From the NCBI GenBank assembly GCA_001579985.1, contig LRSR01003775.1, positions 1-56,334 of the forward strand: a stretch of 56,334 nt of DNA, in the 5' to 3' direction. Below the pieces are notes generated by a model that saw only the letters and a program-made list of their open reading frames with translations, was not told the DNA's origin and ran no database searches. Made by a program: the position numbers and the translations under genes. The stretch is from Hypsibius dujardini (lineage: Eukaryota; Tardigrada; Eutardigrada; Parachela; Hypsibiidae). Of this stretch, positions 34,150 through 44,709 are shown piece by piece; position 1 is the stretch's first letter, and each line of letters opens with the position of its first letter.

Positions 34150-34860
34150 CAAACTTGAGCTGTAGAACAGAATGCTTTGTTAGAAAGGGGTTTTGGGGAT
34201 TCGATTTGCGCACCTCTTTTACTATCCTAGCTGCCCATGAATGGGGCCCACTTGACAGAAATCCGCCTGCCTGCCTGTTTCTGTTTCTGTGTCTGTCTGC
34301 CTGCTGGAATTGAAAAAAGACCAGCAATGAGTATTGCAAATGTGTTTCATTTTCATCTTCACTCAAAACTCTCATGAGACCATAGTACAAAGTGCCACAC
34401 AACAAGAGAGACAGCTCGAGGCAGCTTTAACCATGGATGATGATTAAAACCAACAGAATGCAAAGCCGCATAATGATGACGATGCGCCTCTTTCCTCCGC
34501 ATCCGCATATTACTCTGCAAACGAAGGCCAAGACAAATTATTTCCACCAATTTACTTTCATTTCATTCATATTTATTTATATTTATTTATTTATTTCAAC
34601 CAACTTGTTTACTTATTACTCAGTTCAAATTTATCTATCTTCAATTTATTTTATTTGAAGAGAAGAAGCAACACACAAACCAATGACAAGACGCGGTACT
34701 TAGAACCACAAAGAACCAAGACAAAGCGGCGACTGCCGCAAATGGTTGTTTGCTTCTTTGTAATTGCAAAGAGAGTAGTGGGCGCATAAACAGATCTTCC
34801 CCTCTCGCTAAACACGGCAAAACATTACAAGAGGAGAGAAGCAGAGTGAACATCGTCGTT
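34150..34860. other. spacer with TTTATT repeats
   Basis: AT-rich DNA with a TATTTATT run (34565-34595) and a short TCTG stretch (34262-34305). It ends with a segment (34745-34860) that also precedes ATP synthase f copies A and B (GTAGTGGGCGCATAAACAGA, CTAAACACGGCAAAACATTA). No gene is seen. Confidence 0.4.
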
Positions 34861-34886
34861 TGATTGGTTGATCAATGGTATTTTAC

Positions 34887-35000
34887 TTGGCTGTGTAGAC
34901 GAGTGGTGTTGTAGTTGATGCAGTAGAAGATGGCAGACAATGCGACTGCAAACTGTACGTACGGAGCGGCGGTCCCGTAACGCATTGCCACGTACGTAAA
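34887..35000 (-). pseudogene. ATP synthase subunit f fragment C (part of exon 3)
   Basis: The minus strand reads MRYGTAAPYVQFAVALSAI, then FYCINYNTTRLHSQVKYH and TAA, which is the normal subunit f C-terminus (compare HSQAKYH in copy B). The 5' part of exon 3 and exons 1-2 are absent: the similarity stops near 34995, and the sequence then runs into the region preceding the calmodulin-like fragment. Confidence 0.7.
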
Positions 35001-35227
35001 TACGTCCGTAAATAATAAATAATAACCACACTGAAGAAGTTGATTTGATTTATTTTATTGAAACTTAAAAGTATTTCTTCAGACTTCAAATTAAACTAAG
35101 CTTTTTGAATATAAATAAATAATAAAATAAGCTTTTTCGTTATACTTATACTAGCAATCGATGCGATCGAAGGAAAGACCGAGGAGCTCAATCAACTGTT
35201 TTGCGAAAACAGAATTGATGCCTTAAG

Positions 35228-35521
35228 TTCAATGGTACGATAGGCAATGGTACGATTGACTTCTCCGAGTTCCTCACGGTGATGGTGCAGAAAACCAAGG
35301 AAACAGACAGTGAGAAGAAGATTCGCGAGGTGTTCCGTGTCTTCGACGAGGACGGTGATGGATTCATTTCCGTTGAGGAGTTGTGTCACTTGATGACCAA
35401 ACTTGGTGAGAAAGTGACTGATGAAGAGCTGGAGGAGATGATTGGCGAAGCGGACCGTGACGGCGACTGGCAGGTTAATTATGAAGATTTTGAAACCATG
35501 ATGACTAGCCATTCTGATTGA
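35228..35521 (+). pseudogene. calmodulin-like C-terminal half
   Basis: From about 35228 the frame reads [19 protein letters not shown], then [40 protein letters not shown] and [14 protein letters not shown] with a TGA stop. This is the central helix plus EF-hands 3 and 4 of calmodulin, a calcium sensor. EF-hand 3 ([12 protein letters not shown]) keeps all ligands. EF-hand 4 ([12 protein letters not shown]) has Trp in place of the near-invariant Gly at loop position 6. No exon for EF-hands 1 and 2 is present: upstream is a frame-broken, partly self-repeated stretch (GGTACGAT twice within 16 bases). It is probably a truncated duplicate rather than a working gene. Confidence 0.7.
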
Positions 35522-35639
35522 TTGAACATTTGACGCCATAAATCGTTCCTTCTTCACCATCGGTCAAAGCTCAATCGGAAGTTTTGTCACTGTCCAATCA
35601 TTTCAACTGCATATTCTGTTTGAATCGTTTATGAATCTT

Positions 35640-36130
35640 TTACAATGGTGCACAAAAACTGTTTAATGAACATTCTGAATAATGGAAATGCAAATGTATG
35701 CTTGAAATAGTAAAAAAGCCCAATGAAATATGAGAGATGAGTTCACTGAATGGCAGAAACATTCCGGGCTTCTCGTACAGGAAATAGGCTATACTAGGAG
35801 GTACTTCACCTATAGTGCACGTTGGTGCACTATACAGAAATGGGTGACATGTTGAGACCACACCCCGTGCGTGTTCATTTTAGCTGCAAGACCGCGTACT
35901 TTATTTATCGTCACAAAAAGACACTCGACTTGCCATCGGGCATTTCAAATGGGTAGGGCAACAGAGAAATTTCATGGTGCAGCGCTTGAAACAGATTTCT
36001 TGCGATCCTACAAACCGGAAACTATGAAAAAAATTTCATCATTACTTTACACAAAGGCATTAAGTCGAAAATATTGCAATGTCGTTTGGGCCGCTGAGAA
36101 AGCCATAAATAACAGCTACCCATGAGAGAA
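35640..36130. repeat. duplicated upstream block (partner at 26560-27065)
   Basis: A close direct copy of 26560-27065, again upstream of an array gene (copy 4). The segment carries about 40 extra bases near 35780-35825 (TAGGAGGTACTTCACC). Confidence 0.7.
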
Positions 36131-36245
36131 ATACCAATACTTTTGTTGCAACTTCCTCTAAATGCATTACTAGCTATAATAACAGGCAAGGCTGAGAGTA
36201 TTTCAGGAATAAAGCATAAAACATTTACAAAACGAGTTTGTTTAG

Positions 36246-36539
36246 GCAAGCACTAAAAGCATTATTAACTTTATTATTCACAACAGCAATTAATATGCCA
36301 AGCAAAGTCTTCGGCAGAGTACTGCTGACGAAACAAGTATATATGCCCGTAGGTCAAAAGCATTTGTGGATTACATCAAACCACTGCGAAGATTAAGTGT
36401 AAAAAAATCCGAGACACACTATTGTCGAATCTGATATACAACACATTCGAAGTTATCCAAAATCCAATCGTTCTTTAAATTTTTTTAATAACACACCAGT
36501 GTCGTCAGATCTGGCAACATATAACTGTAATCCAATCGT
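36246..36539. promoter_or_regulatory. conserved 5' flank of array copy 4 (same as 45072-45372)
   Basis: Nearly identical to the 300 bases before copy 5 (GGCAAGCACTAAAAGCATTATTAA, then GTCGTCAGATCTGG close to the ATG). Because both genes share the same first exon, this block is the best candidate for their promoter. No TATA box stands out. Confidence 0.5.
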
Positions 36540-37379
36540 ATGGAAATGTTGAAAGTGCAGCTATGCATCAACCTCATTTTATTTTGTGCTCTTGTGAGGA
36601 CAAGCCAAGGCAAAGAAAAGCTCTGCGTCAGCGAGAGCTATCCCGGGCAGTGTGACGGAGACGATGAAGCTTGTGTCCAGTCGTGCAGCGATGATAAACT
36701 AAGCGGCGGAAAGTGTGGACCATTTAGGAGTGCCAGGGTGTGTTACTGCGAAGGATGTCATCAAGGCGTAACAGGTACTGTTGGGTTGTAGTTTAAATCC
36801 ACTTTACATAACATAACATAATGATATTGCAAACATATGCCAACAGCCTCGCAACTGCTGTCTGGCACCGCGTTAAAACAGGAAAAGAGCGTCCTTTCTC
36901 CAGACAAGAAGACAAAACTGTCGATGCAGATGAATGGGGACCTCGTCGTGTTTATTATTGGTCAAGATCTAACGGAAAAGGCAGTGTGGTCGACTGGAAC
37001 CAGCTCACTAGCACGCCCACCCGTATCGGTCAGTTTGCTCCGAAATGGTGACTTGATCATGGTTAATGATGAGGGTGAAACAGCGTGGAGACTTGGAACG
37101 TCTGGCACAAAGTATGCTGGTGCTTCGCTGTGGGTACGAAATGGGGGCTTGATATGTCTTGCAAATGAGCCGGACGGGGACTGCTTGTGGAAATCAGTTA
37201 CTGTGGTAACATCGACGCAAAGTGCAGTATTGATTCCAGGTAAGAACTAGGATTATGCCTTCTGTGTATTTTAACATAAACAAATACTGGGTAATCTGTT
37301 TGTCTGTATGTCTATAAATATACTATTATTAACAGACCTTTGAGTGTCGCATCTGGCGTGTAGGCAAACAGTTACCTCC

Positions 37380-37870
37380 TTAATCCTATCCGCATTCCAA
37401 TCCAGCACTTTCCAATTCTGCCTCTTCCTTCCCAATATTTCAGGTTTTCGATCAAATTTGAAGTTTGTTGGCGTCCAATATATTCTCTCTTAATAATTAC
37501 AATGAAACAAGAAGGATTCAAGACTACGCCAAATTTGATGGAATAACTGAAATTTTTAAAAAAATTTTGACATCCATTGGAGTTAAAATCAGATTTCCCA
37601 TACCACCACGCGCTTTAAAATCTTTAGAAACAATTAGCAACATTTCCTGTTCAATTCTGAAAAAAAAACGTTGCCTCTTTGCCTACCCCTTAGCCCTACC
37701 ATTAAGGGCCCTGGTCCCGACTTGTTAGTACCCTACACGAGCTTCTGCGAGCAGAGAAGGCCTTACCTACCCTAAAACCCACTTCAAAACCCACTTAAAA
37801 CAACCAGTCGCTCAAATTGGGTCCTAACAGCTCAGAACCGGACCCCTGGCGCCAAGGCAAAAGGGATAAA
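37380..37870. repeat. dispersed repeat family, member 2
   Basis: Lies in the long intron of copy 4. It aligns with parts of 42600-43255, including an end reading TTAAGGGCCCTGGTCCCGAC, and a second, inverted partial end at 37830 (CAGAACCGGACCCCTGG). It looks like one or two nested decayed elements. Confidence 0.5.
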
Positions 37871-37969
37871 AAACGCATGCTTCGGTATTTAATAAAAAAA
37901 TCGATAAAAATCGATTTAATAAAATAAATAGTTGTAGGCATGTTGGTCTCTTGTCTCTGCGTGGATGCC

Positions 37970-38230
37970 TGTTTATGTGCCTACCAGGCTGTATGTCCTT
38001 ATGCCTATGTGTCTGTCTGTTGATTGTCTGTCTGTCTGCTGTGTTTGTGCTTGCATCTGGGTCTTTGTTTGTGTCTATGTTTGAATCTGTATCTGTGTCT
38101 ATGTTTGCATTTTTGTCTGTTTCTGTTTCAGTGTCTGTCTCTATCTCTCTGTGTTTGTGTTAGCATCTGTGTCTGTGTTTGTCTCTGTCTCTGTGTCTAT
38201 GTCTATGTCTGTGTCTCTGTCGTGTATGTG
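37970..38230. repeat. TGTCTGTGT-rich microsatellite
   Basis: An imperfect array of TGTCTG and TGTGTC units in the intron of copy 4, in the same orientation as those at 28553 and 38785. Frames across it encode only Cys/Leu/Val/Ser runs. Confidence 0.85.
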
Positions 38231-38308
38231 TGGCACGGGGCTGTGTTTAGCATATTTTTATTGTAGACAGCCCGGCTACCTTGCAATTGAATTGAGATTG
38301 GAATTAAT

Positions 38309-38400
38309 GAACCGCTCGTATGAACTTACTGCTGGTGACGCTTGCAATCGTTAGGAATTCTCCCTGCGGCAGCGTCCGAGCAAAAAACATTCATCTGTTC
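38309..38400 (+). pseudogene. relic of the copy 6 signal exon
   Basis: Matches 51994-52087 almost base for base (MNLLLVTLAIVRNSPCGSV, then RAKNIHLFG). It then diverges to KKSSR and TGA instead of continuing to a donor. It lies inside the intron of copy 4, so the signal exon of copy 6 has been duplicated here without a function that I can see. Confidence 0.6.
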
Positions 38401-38764
38401 GGCAAAAAATCAAGTCGCTGAAGTTGAGAAGCGAGCTGATCGATATTCAGAATATAGTAACCCTGGTTTACGGTGGTGGCAAGTAGACCTGTTCTACTTG
38501 TCTGACATATAATATGAAGGGACATTATTTTGCCAGTGCCAGACATAATGTTGCCTGACCCACAAATTGTTTGTCCGAACCTACTTTGCCAAGCTCTCAC
38601 ACAGAAATTCTCAACGTAAAGCAAATCTAAAATGACGTGCACGTTTCCGTCAAGCTATGCGTATCGCATGTGGGCCTGAACTTTGTGCGACACTAGGGTC
38701 TACAAATCGAGGACTGTTAACATAATTTATTTTTGAAACAAAAGTCTGTCGTTCTGTCTGTCTG

Positions 38765-39215
38765 TTTGCTGTGTTTGTGTTTGCATCTGAGTCTGTGTCT
38801 GTGTCTGTGTCTGTGTCTGTGTCTGTGTCTGTGTCTGTGTCTGTGTCTGTGTCTGTGTCTGTGTCTGTGTTTGCATCTGAGTCTGTGTCTGTGTCTGTGT
38901 CTTTGTCTGTAACTGTGTCTGTGTCTGTGTCCATGTCTCTGTCTCTGTCTATTTACGGAATTTTCGGGCAGATAATTATTTGAAATAAGCCATGAAATTG
39001 CAAACTGTATGTATCCTGCCGACCTCAAGGAACAGTTTTATGCCCTAGGGCGTGCATTCCGTCTGTGCCTGTTTTTTAGATATAAACCTGTGTGCATGTG
39101 TATGCGCACTGTCTGGCAATTTTAACATGTGTGAGCGTGTGAGCGTGTGTGTACGTGTAAGCGTCTGTGAGCGTCTGTGAGCGTCTGTGTGTCTCAATTT
39201 TAAACTGTGCGCACG
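38765..39215. repeat. (TGTGTC)n microsatellite with TGAGCG tail
   Basis: About 25 TGTGTC units (38785-38940) with three GTTTGCATCTGAG interruptions, followed after 180 bases by a GTGTGAGCG tail (39125-39200). This repeats the arrangement at 28553-28760 in the equivalent intron of copy 3. Confidence 0.9.
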
Positions 39216-41112
39216 TGTATGTGTGGCACGGGAGTGGTGCTTAGCTGTCCCTTGAGGCCGGGAGGATGTAATATAAGCTGAGATTGTTGGGTTAAACTTA
39301 ATTCAAAATTCATTTAATTTTATGAACTTCACAAACTTTACATTGACAACTGCACAACGCCAAACCGTGCCAAAAAAACATCGACAGATTTGAGAACTTA
39401 AAAATTCGCAAAGGCAAAAGAATTCTAACTGCTGTTTTGATTTTGGGTTTGGCGAGAAATTATTCCCAAGCCGAATCGATGTATCAAACGAAGTTCCACG
39501 ACGCTTCCGCCAGCCTTTTTTTGGTAAACCAAAAGATGGCGACCTTGTCAGACAGTTTGGCCGCTCTCACACTTAGCCTCACTCAATCCGATTCTTTGAT
39601 GCGACAAAGACTGACAGACATGTCAGACACAATCTCCCGATCAGAGACGTTATGGAGAAAAAAAATAGCCACATTGTCGCACACTCTATTGAGTGTGACG
39701 GAAAGTGGCACACAAGCCACTGATCGGTTGAACTTATTGTAATCCTTACTCGGAAGGAAGTTTACCAATATTTCGGACGAGAAAACCTTGACGGATATTT
39801 TCTGCTCTATTTTCAGTGGTAACGAATGTTACGAAAATTTTTGGAGGATTTCTGGTTTTCGCGCAGGGACCGTCGCTCTGGAAACTGCCTGGGGAAGATG
39901 TCGGCGAGACGAGAGAACTTTCAAACATTTCCGGAGAAGAAAATAGAGCAGTTGCAGTTGATTGTGTTAACCATCATCTCTACTGGACAAATCGCGATAC
40001 GGGAATTAGACGTTCTCGGTATGATGGCTTTGACAATCATCTGGTTGTCACTAAAGGTAAAAAACGTCATGACAAATAGCGTCGTCTGGTGGCATTTTCT
40101 GGAGAGCGATGCTGATTTTGGCATCGATTTTCATTTATAGCTGGAATACATCTGGGATTGGCGGTTGACTTTGTGTCCGGAAATATGTTTTGGGTTGAAG
40201 GCAGCGCCATTTTCGTAGCAAAGATGAGTCACCTGGAGGCTGGACACAAGACTGTCATTTCACAAACGGGAATCAACGAATGGTCAGCGCTTGCCGTACA
40301 TCCTTCCCGCGGGTAAGTCAATAAAGCGATTGACCTTCGACTAATTAACTACTTTTTAAGTTGTGCAATAATAAATGATGTAGAACTTCTAATTAGTTTT
40401 CTCAGCGTTTGCTAATATATCTTGCTCATGGTATTGCTCATGTCCGGATCCGTCAATGTAACTGACAACAACCGACTGATGAAATTTCCGGCCGTCATAG
40501 TTGACGGTGACACTTCCAAACTCTTCGTCAGAGTAAAAGCGACATATAATCCGCTACAATGTGAACTAATCAAATGTACCGCAGCAAAATGTCTGCTAAT
40601 TATTTTTCGGATCACTTTCTGCAGATACGGGAAATATTGAATGCATTTCGTTGAATGGAGGAGACAAACGAATTGTCTCCGCTCAAGGAAGCGCGGGAAA
40701 AAACTCTAATGGCATCTCATTGTCGGGAGGACACGTTTACTGGACGTCCTGGTCAACGTAACTCAATATTGCTAGTGAATCCTGGAATTATCTTTCTTTA
40801 ATCCGCCCTCTGTTGCAGTGGCATCGTGAAAAGTATTACCAAAAATGGATTGACAATGAAGGAACATTCCGTTCCAGCCGGACGGAGTGGATACTTACGT
40901 GGAATTGTTTTTGTGCCAGAACAGTGCCCCAAATGTACGTTCAATTAAAATCATTCAATTTAGACCCCGATTCACAACCTAGTTACATTTTTCTTTTAGT
41001 GAGCAATGCATGCGCGGTTTCCAACGGAGGATGTCTTTTCATCTGTCTGCCTCTCCCAGGAAATAACAAAAAATGTGTCTGCCCTGACGGCAATTCATCC
41101 TGCACTTCATAA

Positions 41113-41425
41113 CATCTTTAGCAGTTTCTTCCCGATTTGTTGGACAAACTTCCTTCGCAGATTTCTTTATCCTTGTTTGGTTGTTTTCACGGTCCAAAAT
41201 GTTAATCGGATTCGAACTGAAAATCTTCGGCATACTCTAGCTTGATTATATTTCTAAGAGAATCAACCCACTGATTCGTTCAGTTGTTTCAGCAAAAAGT
41301 TGTTTGCTCCTTTTTAATTGCTCAGAGAGTAGTAGGCGCATAAAAAGGACTTTCCCTGACGCTAAACACGGCAAAACATTACAAGAGTAGAGAAGCAAAG
41401 GGAAAATCGTCGCTTGCTTGGTTGA
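41113..41425. other. 3' flank of copy 4 joined to the ATP synthase block
   Basis: The family 3'-UTR (to about 41280) runs directly into the sequence that precedes ATP synthase f copies A and C (GAGTAGTAGGCGCATAAA, CTAAACACGGCAAAACATTA). This is a duplication breakpoint. Confidence 0.5.
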
Positions 41426-41797
41426 TCAGTGGTATTTTGCTTGGCTATGCAGACGAATACTCTTATAGTTGATGCAGTAGAAGAGAGCAGACAATCCGAC
41501 TGCAAACTGCACGTACGGAGCGGCGGTCCCGTAACGCATCGCCACGTATTTGTGGAACCAACGCCAGTAACCTGCAAGGAACAAAAAATGGGAGGAAACC
41601 TTTTTTTATGCACTTGATTGATTGATTGATTGATTGATGAGGTCAAACTTGCATTTCAAATCATCATTCCCCTTCCTCGCTTTGGAAAGTGAACTCACCT
41701 CGACTAGCCGCTCTCGACATGGCCACGGGATTCAAGCTGCGTCGTGACAACCATGCCGGAAGCTCCCCAATCTTCACCTGCCCGAATGGCGTGTCCG
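41426..41797 (-). pseudogene. ATP5MF: ATP synthase subunit f copy B (exons 2 and 3 intact, no exon 1)
   Basis: Exon 2 (41797..41699, after ATTCAG, donor CGAG|GTGAGT) reads DTPFGQVKIGELPAWLSRRS. Exon 3 (41571..41426, after TTGCAG) reads YWRWFHKYVAMRYGTAAP, then YVQFAVGLSALFYCINYK and ends HSQAKYH with TGA. Both exons are open and correctly phased, and the C-terminus resembles the family ending KYH. Exon 1 (the MKFTYFGIGAYP part seen in copy D) is not found upstream: the homology stops near 41830. Without a start exon this is probably a partial duplicate. Confidence 0.75.
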
Positions 41798-41829
41798 CTG
41801 AATATAAATTAAAAAAGCCAATGAAATGA

Positions 41830-42599
41830 AGCTTATACATCAAACAATCTCGCTGAAACAATCCGTGAGGCAAAGACCAGCGCTCCAAAATTGTATTTTT
41901 TCGGTTTTCGGTAAGGAACATTCGGGCATTTTAAACAGAAACGATGGATTTTTAACATTTAATATTTGGAATAAAAAATATTTATGGCAATTCATACAGC
42001 CCGGGGGCGTGGCTACAGCTGCGCCTTAGAATCGCGTCGCTACAGTACCGTACTCGTGTATAGTACGGTACAGTAATTCCAGTAAAGGATGAAAGCTATG
42101 TACAAAATGGATGAAAGTTTAAAATTTCATCACATCACCAAAGTAAAAAAAAGATCAAAAAGAAAAATAACCGGTAACACCGGAAACAAAATTGGCAGAG
42201 GGCAAACAATCGAGCAATCAACCGGTATCGCATATCAACAATAAAACTATCAAACAATAGAACAATCAATGAAGGCCGTTCTAGACCGACAAACAGGAAC
42301 AACAAAACGGAACAGTCAACACAATCACAAAATAATTTACAGTATTTAAAAAATCGAGACAGTGGAGATTGCATTTGAAATTTGAATTCATTGTGAAAAG
42401 GCATGTTTGAAAATGGAAAAAAGCAGGAACAAAGCAACCGCTGCAGGTCAGGTGGTTGATTGTTGAATTGTTTGAAAAGCAACCCCTGCCCCGCCCCTTT
42501 TGCCCATTCCCCGGTGCTTCCAGTCTACTCAATCTTCTGGCTGACTGTACTGTAGAATTCCGATCAAGTGGTGCTGAATCTTGGCCCCCCCCCTAAATT
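41830..42599. other. spacer, no gene seen
   Basis: AT-rich sequence with a short GC-rich patch (42000-42080, repeated GTACGGTACAG). No supported open frame; the frame at 42135-42482 on the minus strand is low complexity. Confidence 0.3.
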
Positions 42600-43255
42600 A
42601 GTTCCGACGGGCCGAAAACCCTAATGCTCTTTCAATGCTCTTAAAAGTCGGAACCAGGACCCTTCATGGTGGGCAAATGGGCAAAAAGCATTTTTTTCGA
42701 AACGGAGCCTAAGATTCGACCTATGATTCCTTAGCAGTGTTGGCACGGTTCGGTTGCAACCGCGCATGACTTATATCAATCAACGAATCAACCGCCCACA
42801 CCAATGAACTGCAACCGCTGTTGCACTTAATAAAACCGTGGTTGCAACCGAGCCCTGCCAACACTACCAGTGAGCATTTCATTTTGAAGCTGGTGGGGGT
42901 CTAATTTCCGAGCCCCCCATCGCCATTTCAAAACATTTTCAAAAACTTCTGTTTCTCTATCAAATTCGTAATTTGTTAAGGTCCCATAAACGCAACTTAT
43001 TAATAACGGCAAATGCGACGTTGATAACATTCCAAAATGGTCAAAATTTTACGAAAAAAATGTTTTTGAAAATGTTTTTACATCACATTGGGGCACTTGG
43101 AAATCAAACCCCCTAAGTTTCGAATTGATCAAGAATAATTGGGCGATTTTTGGGTTCAATTTAGACCAAATAGATTTTGCCCCTTTGCCCCCCCCCATCT
43201 CCGGCCTTACCATGACGGGTCCTGGCTCTGATTTGTAAGTACCCTTAACGGGTCA
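42600..43255. mobile_element. inverted-terminal-repeat element (dispersed family, member 3)
   Basis: The left end (GTCGGAACCAGGACCCTTCATGGT, about 42637-42660) is the inverse of the right end (ACCATGACGGGTCCTGGCTCTGAT, about 43209-43232). The interior has no coding capacity and relates to 33110-33310 and 37380-37740. It is a non-autonomous DNA element. Confidence 0.55.
42735..42866. mobile_element. short hAT-like MITE nested in the element above
   Basis: About 130 bases with inverted ends CAGTGTTGGCACGGTTCGG and GAGCCCTGCCAACACTA and a second internal pair (GGTTGCAACCG / CGGTTGCAACC). CAGTG-TTGGCA is a typical hAT-type terminus. It interrupts the older repeat at 42600-43255. Confidence 0.65.
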
Positions 43256-43352
43256 GGTCGACCTCACTATTGACCCCCTCGGACCGGGATTGAGCGATCC
43301 GGAAACCAACACCCTGCGATATTTGGAGTCCACCGCCGTTCAAGTCGCCAAG

Positions 43353-43567
43353 TCTGTCTGTTTGTCTGTCTGTCTGTCTGCCTGCCTGTCTGCCTGCCTT
43401 TCTGTCTGCCTGTCTCCCTGCCTTTCTGTCTGCCTGTCTGCCTGCCTGCCTGCCTGCCTGTCTGTCTTTCTGTCTTTCTGCCTGTCTGCCTGTCTGTTTG
43501 TCTGTCTGCCTGCGTGTCTGTCTGTCTGTCTGTCTGGTCGTTTCCTTGTCTGCCTGTCTGATTGTCT
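43353..43567. repeat. (TGTC/TGCC)n microsatellite in HADHA relic intron
   Basis: About 215 bases of TCTG/CCTG tetranucleotides starting directly at the exon border, filling nearly the whole intron. Confidence 0.9.
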
Positions 43568-43823
43568 GTGAATATTAGGGATCTTGCCAGTGGAAAGTTA
43601 AAAGCCACCCGGAAGAAGAGTCTCGTCACCCGCATCCAAGATTTCGTCTTCGGTACGGAGTAAGGCCGGAACTTCGTCCTGGACAGAGCCAAGGAGAAGG
43701 TCGTTAAGACCACGGGTGGACTGTATCCTACACCGCTCAAAATTTTGGATGTTTTGCAGACGGGATTGGCGGGGGGCGTGGTTTCCGGTCTTGATGCTGA
43801 AGCCAAAGTAATTTTTGTTAAAC

Positions 43824-44037
43824 AGACACACAGACACACAAACACACAGACAGACACACAGACATCCATCCATTCATCCATCCACCCAGACAGACACACA
43901 GATAGACACACAAACACACAGTCACACAGTCACACAGACACACAGACACACAGACACAAAGTCACACAGACACACAGACAGACACACAGACAGACACAAA
44001 GACAGACAGTCACACAGACACACAGAAACACAGACAC

Positions 44038-44119
<82 letters not shown>

Positions 44120-44120
44120 T
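43824..44120. repeat. (CAGACA)n / (CAGA)n microsatellite in HADHA relic intron
   Basis: About 300 bases of CACAGACA and CAGA units with a short CATC interruption (43865-43887). It is oriented opposite to the neighbouring TGTC arrays, so the transcript of this locus would contain complementary tracts. Confidence 0.9.
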
Positions 44121-44709
44121 GGAACTAATTTTTTTATGGTTTCAGGCATTCGGAGCGTTATCCCAGACATGCGAGAGCAAGGCATTGATCGGCTTGTACC
44201 ACGGTCAAGTGGCTTGCAAGAAGAACCGATTCGGGACACCTGTGCATCCCCCAAAGTAGGCTTTCCTTTTCTTGTCTTTATTTCTGTGTTGGAGGCATAT
44301 AATTGATAATAATAATTAAATAATTAATAATATTAATTGGAATTGATTGTTCGGTGGATCAGTTGTTGCATTGGTTTGCGAGTTTAGGAAGGACATGATC
44401 CCAAGAAAGTAGACAAGATCTTCAAGGCCTACGGATTCCCGATCGGAGCTGCAACGCTTGCCGATGAAGTTGGTCTCGACGTCGCCGCGCACATTTAAGT
44501 GCATTTGAACGAGGTGTTTGGGGAGCGTTTTGCTGGTGCCAAAGCGGGCATACTCACTGATTTGGTCGCCGCCGGCTGTCACGGTCGCAAATCCGGCAAG
44601 GGCATTTACATTTACGAGGAAGGCAAGAAGGAGCGTGAGATCAACCCGGAAGCGGAGAAGATTTTGAAGAAATACGCCATCGAGCCCAAAGTCAAAGAGT
44701 ACGCGCATT

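Larger units (their letters stand above)
36540..41112 (+). pseudogene. array copy 4: defensin-like + B_lectin + YWTD propeller (one exon lost) + EGF
   Basis: Exons 36540..36774, 36847..37239, 39817..40056, 40141..40312, 40625..40757, 40819..40934, 41000..41112. Exon 1: signal peptide (LCINLILFCALVRTSQG) and an eight-cysteine domain with spacing C-8-C-6-C-3-C-9-C-8-C-1-C-2-C, that is CxxxC, GxC and CxC as in CS-alpha-beta defensins of plant type. Exon 2: B_lectin (VLSPDKKTKLSMQMNGD, AVWSTGTSS). The rest: propeller and EGF (CAVSNGGCLFICLPLP). The third propeller exon (IYWS) present in copies 1, 2 and 6 is missing between 40312 and 40625. Joining the neighbours gives a stop at 40638-40640. A helical-leader segment at about 39471-39740 ends in TAA and seems to be skipped: exon 2 joins 39817 in phase 1. 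Confidence 0.7.

Noticed and set aside
39471-39742. Helical-leader exon of copy 4 as an active exon.
   Set aside because: It ends in TAA with no in-phase donor before it; direct splicing from 37239 to 39817 keeps the frame instead.
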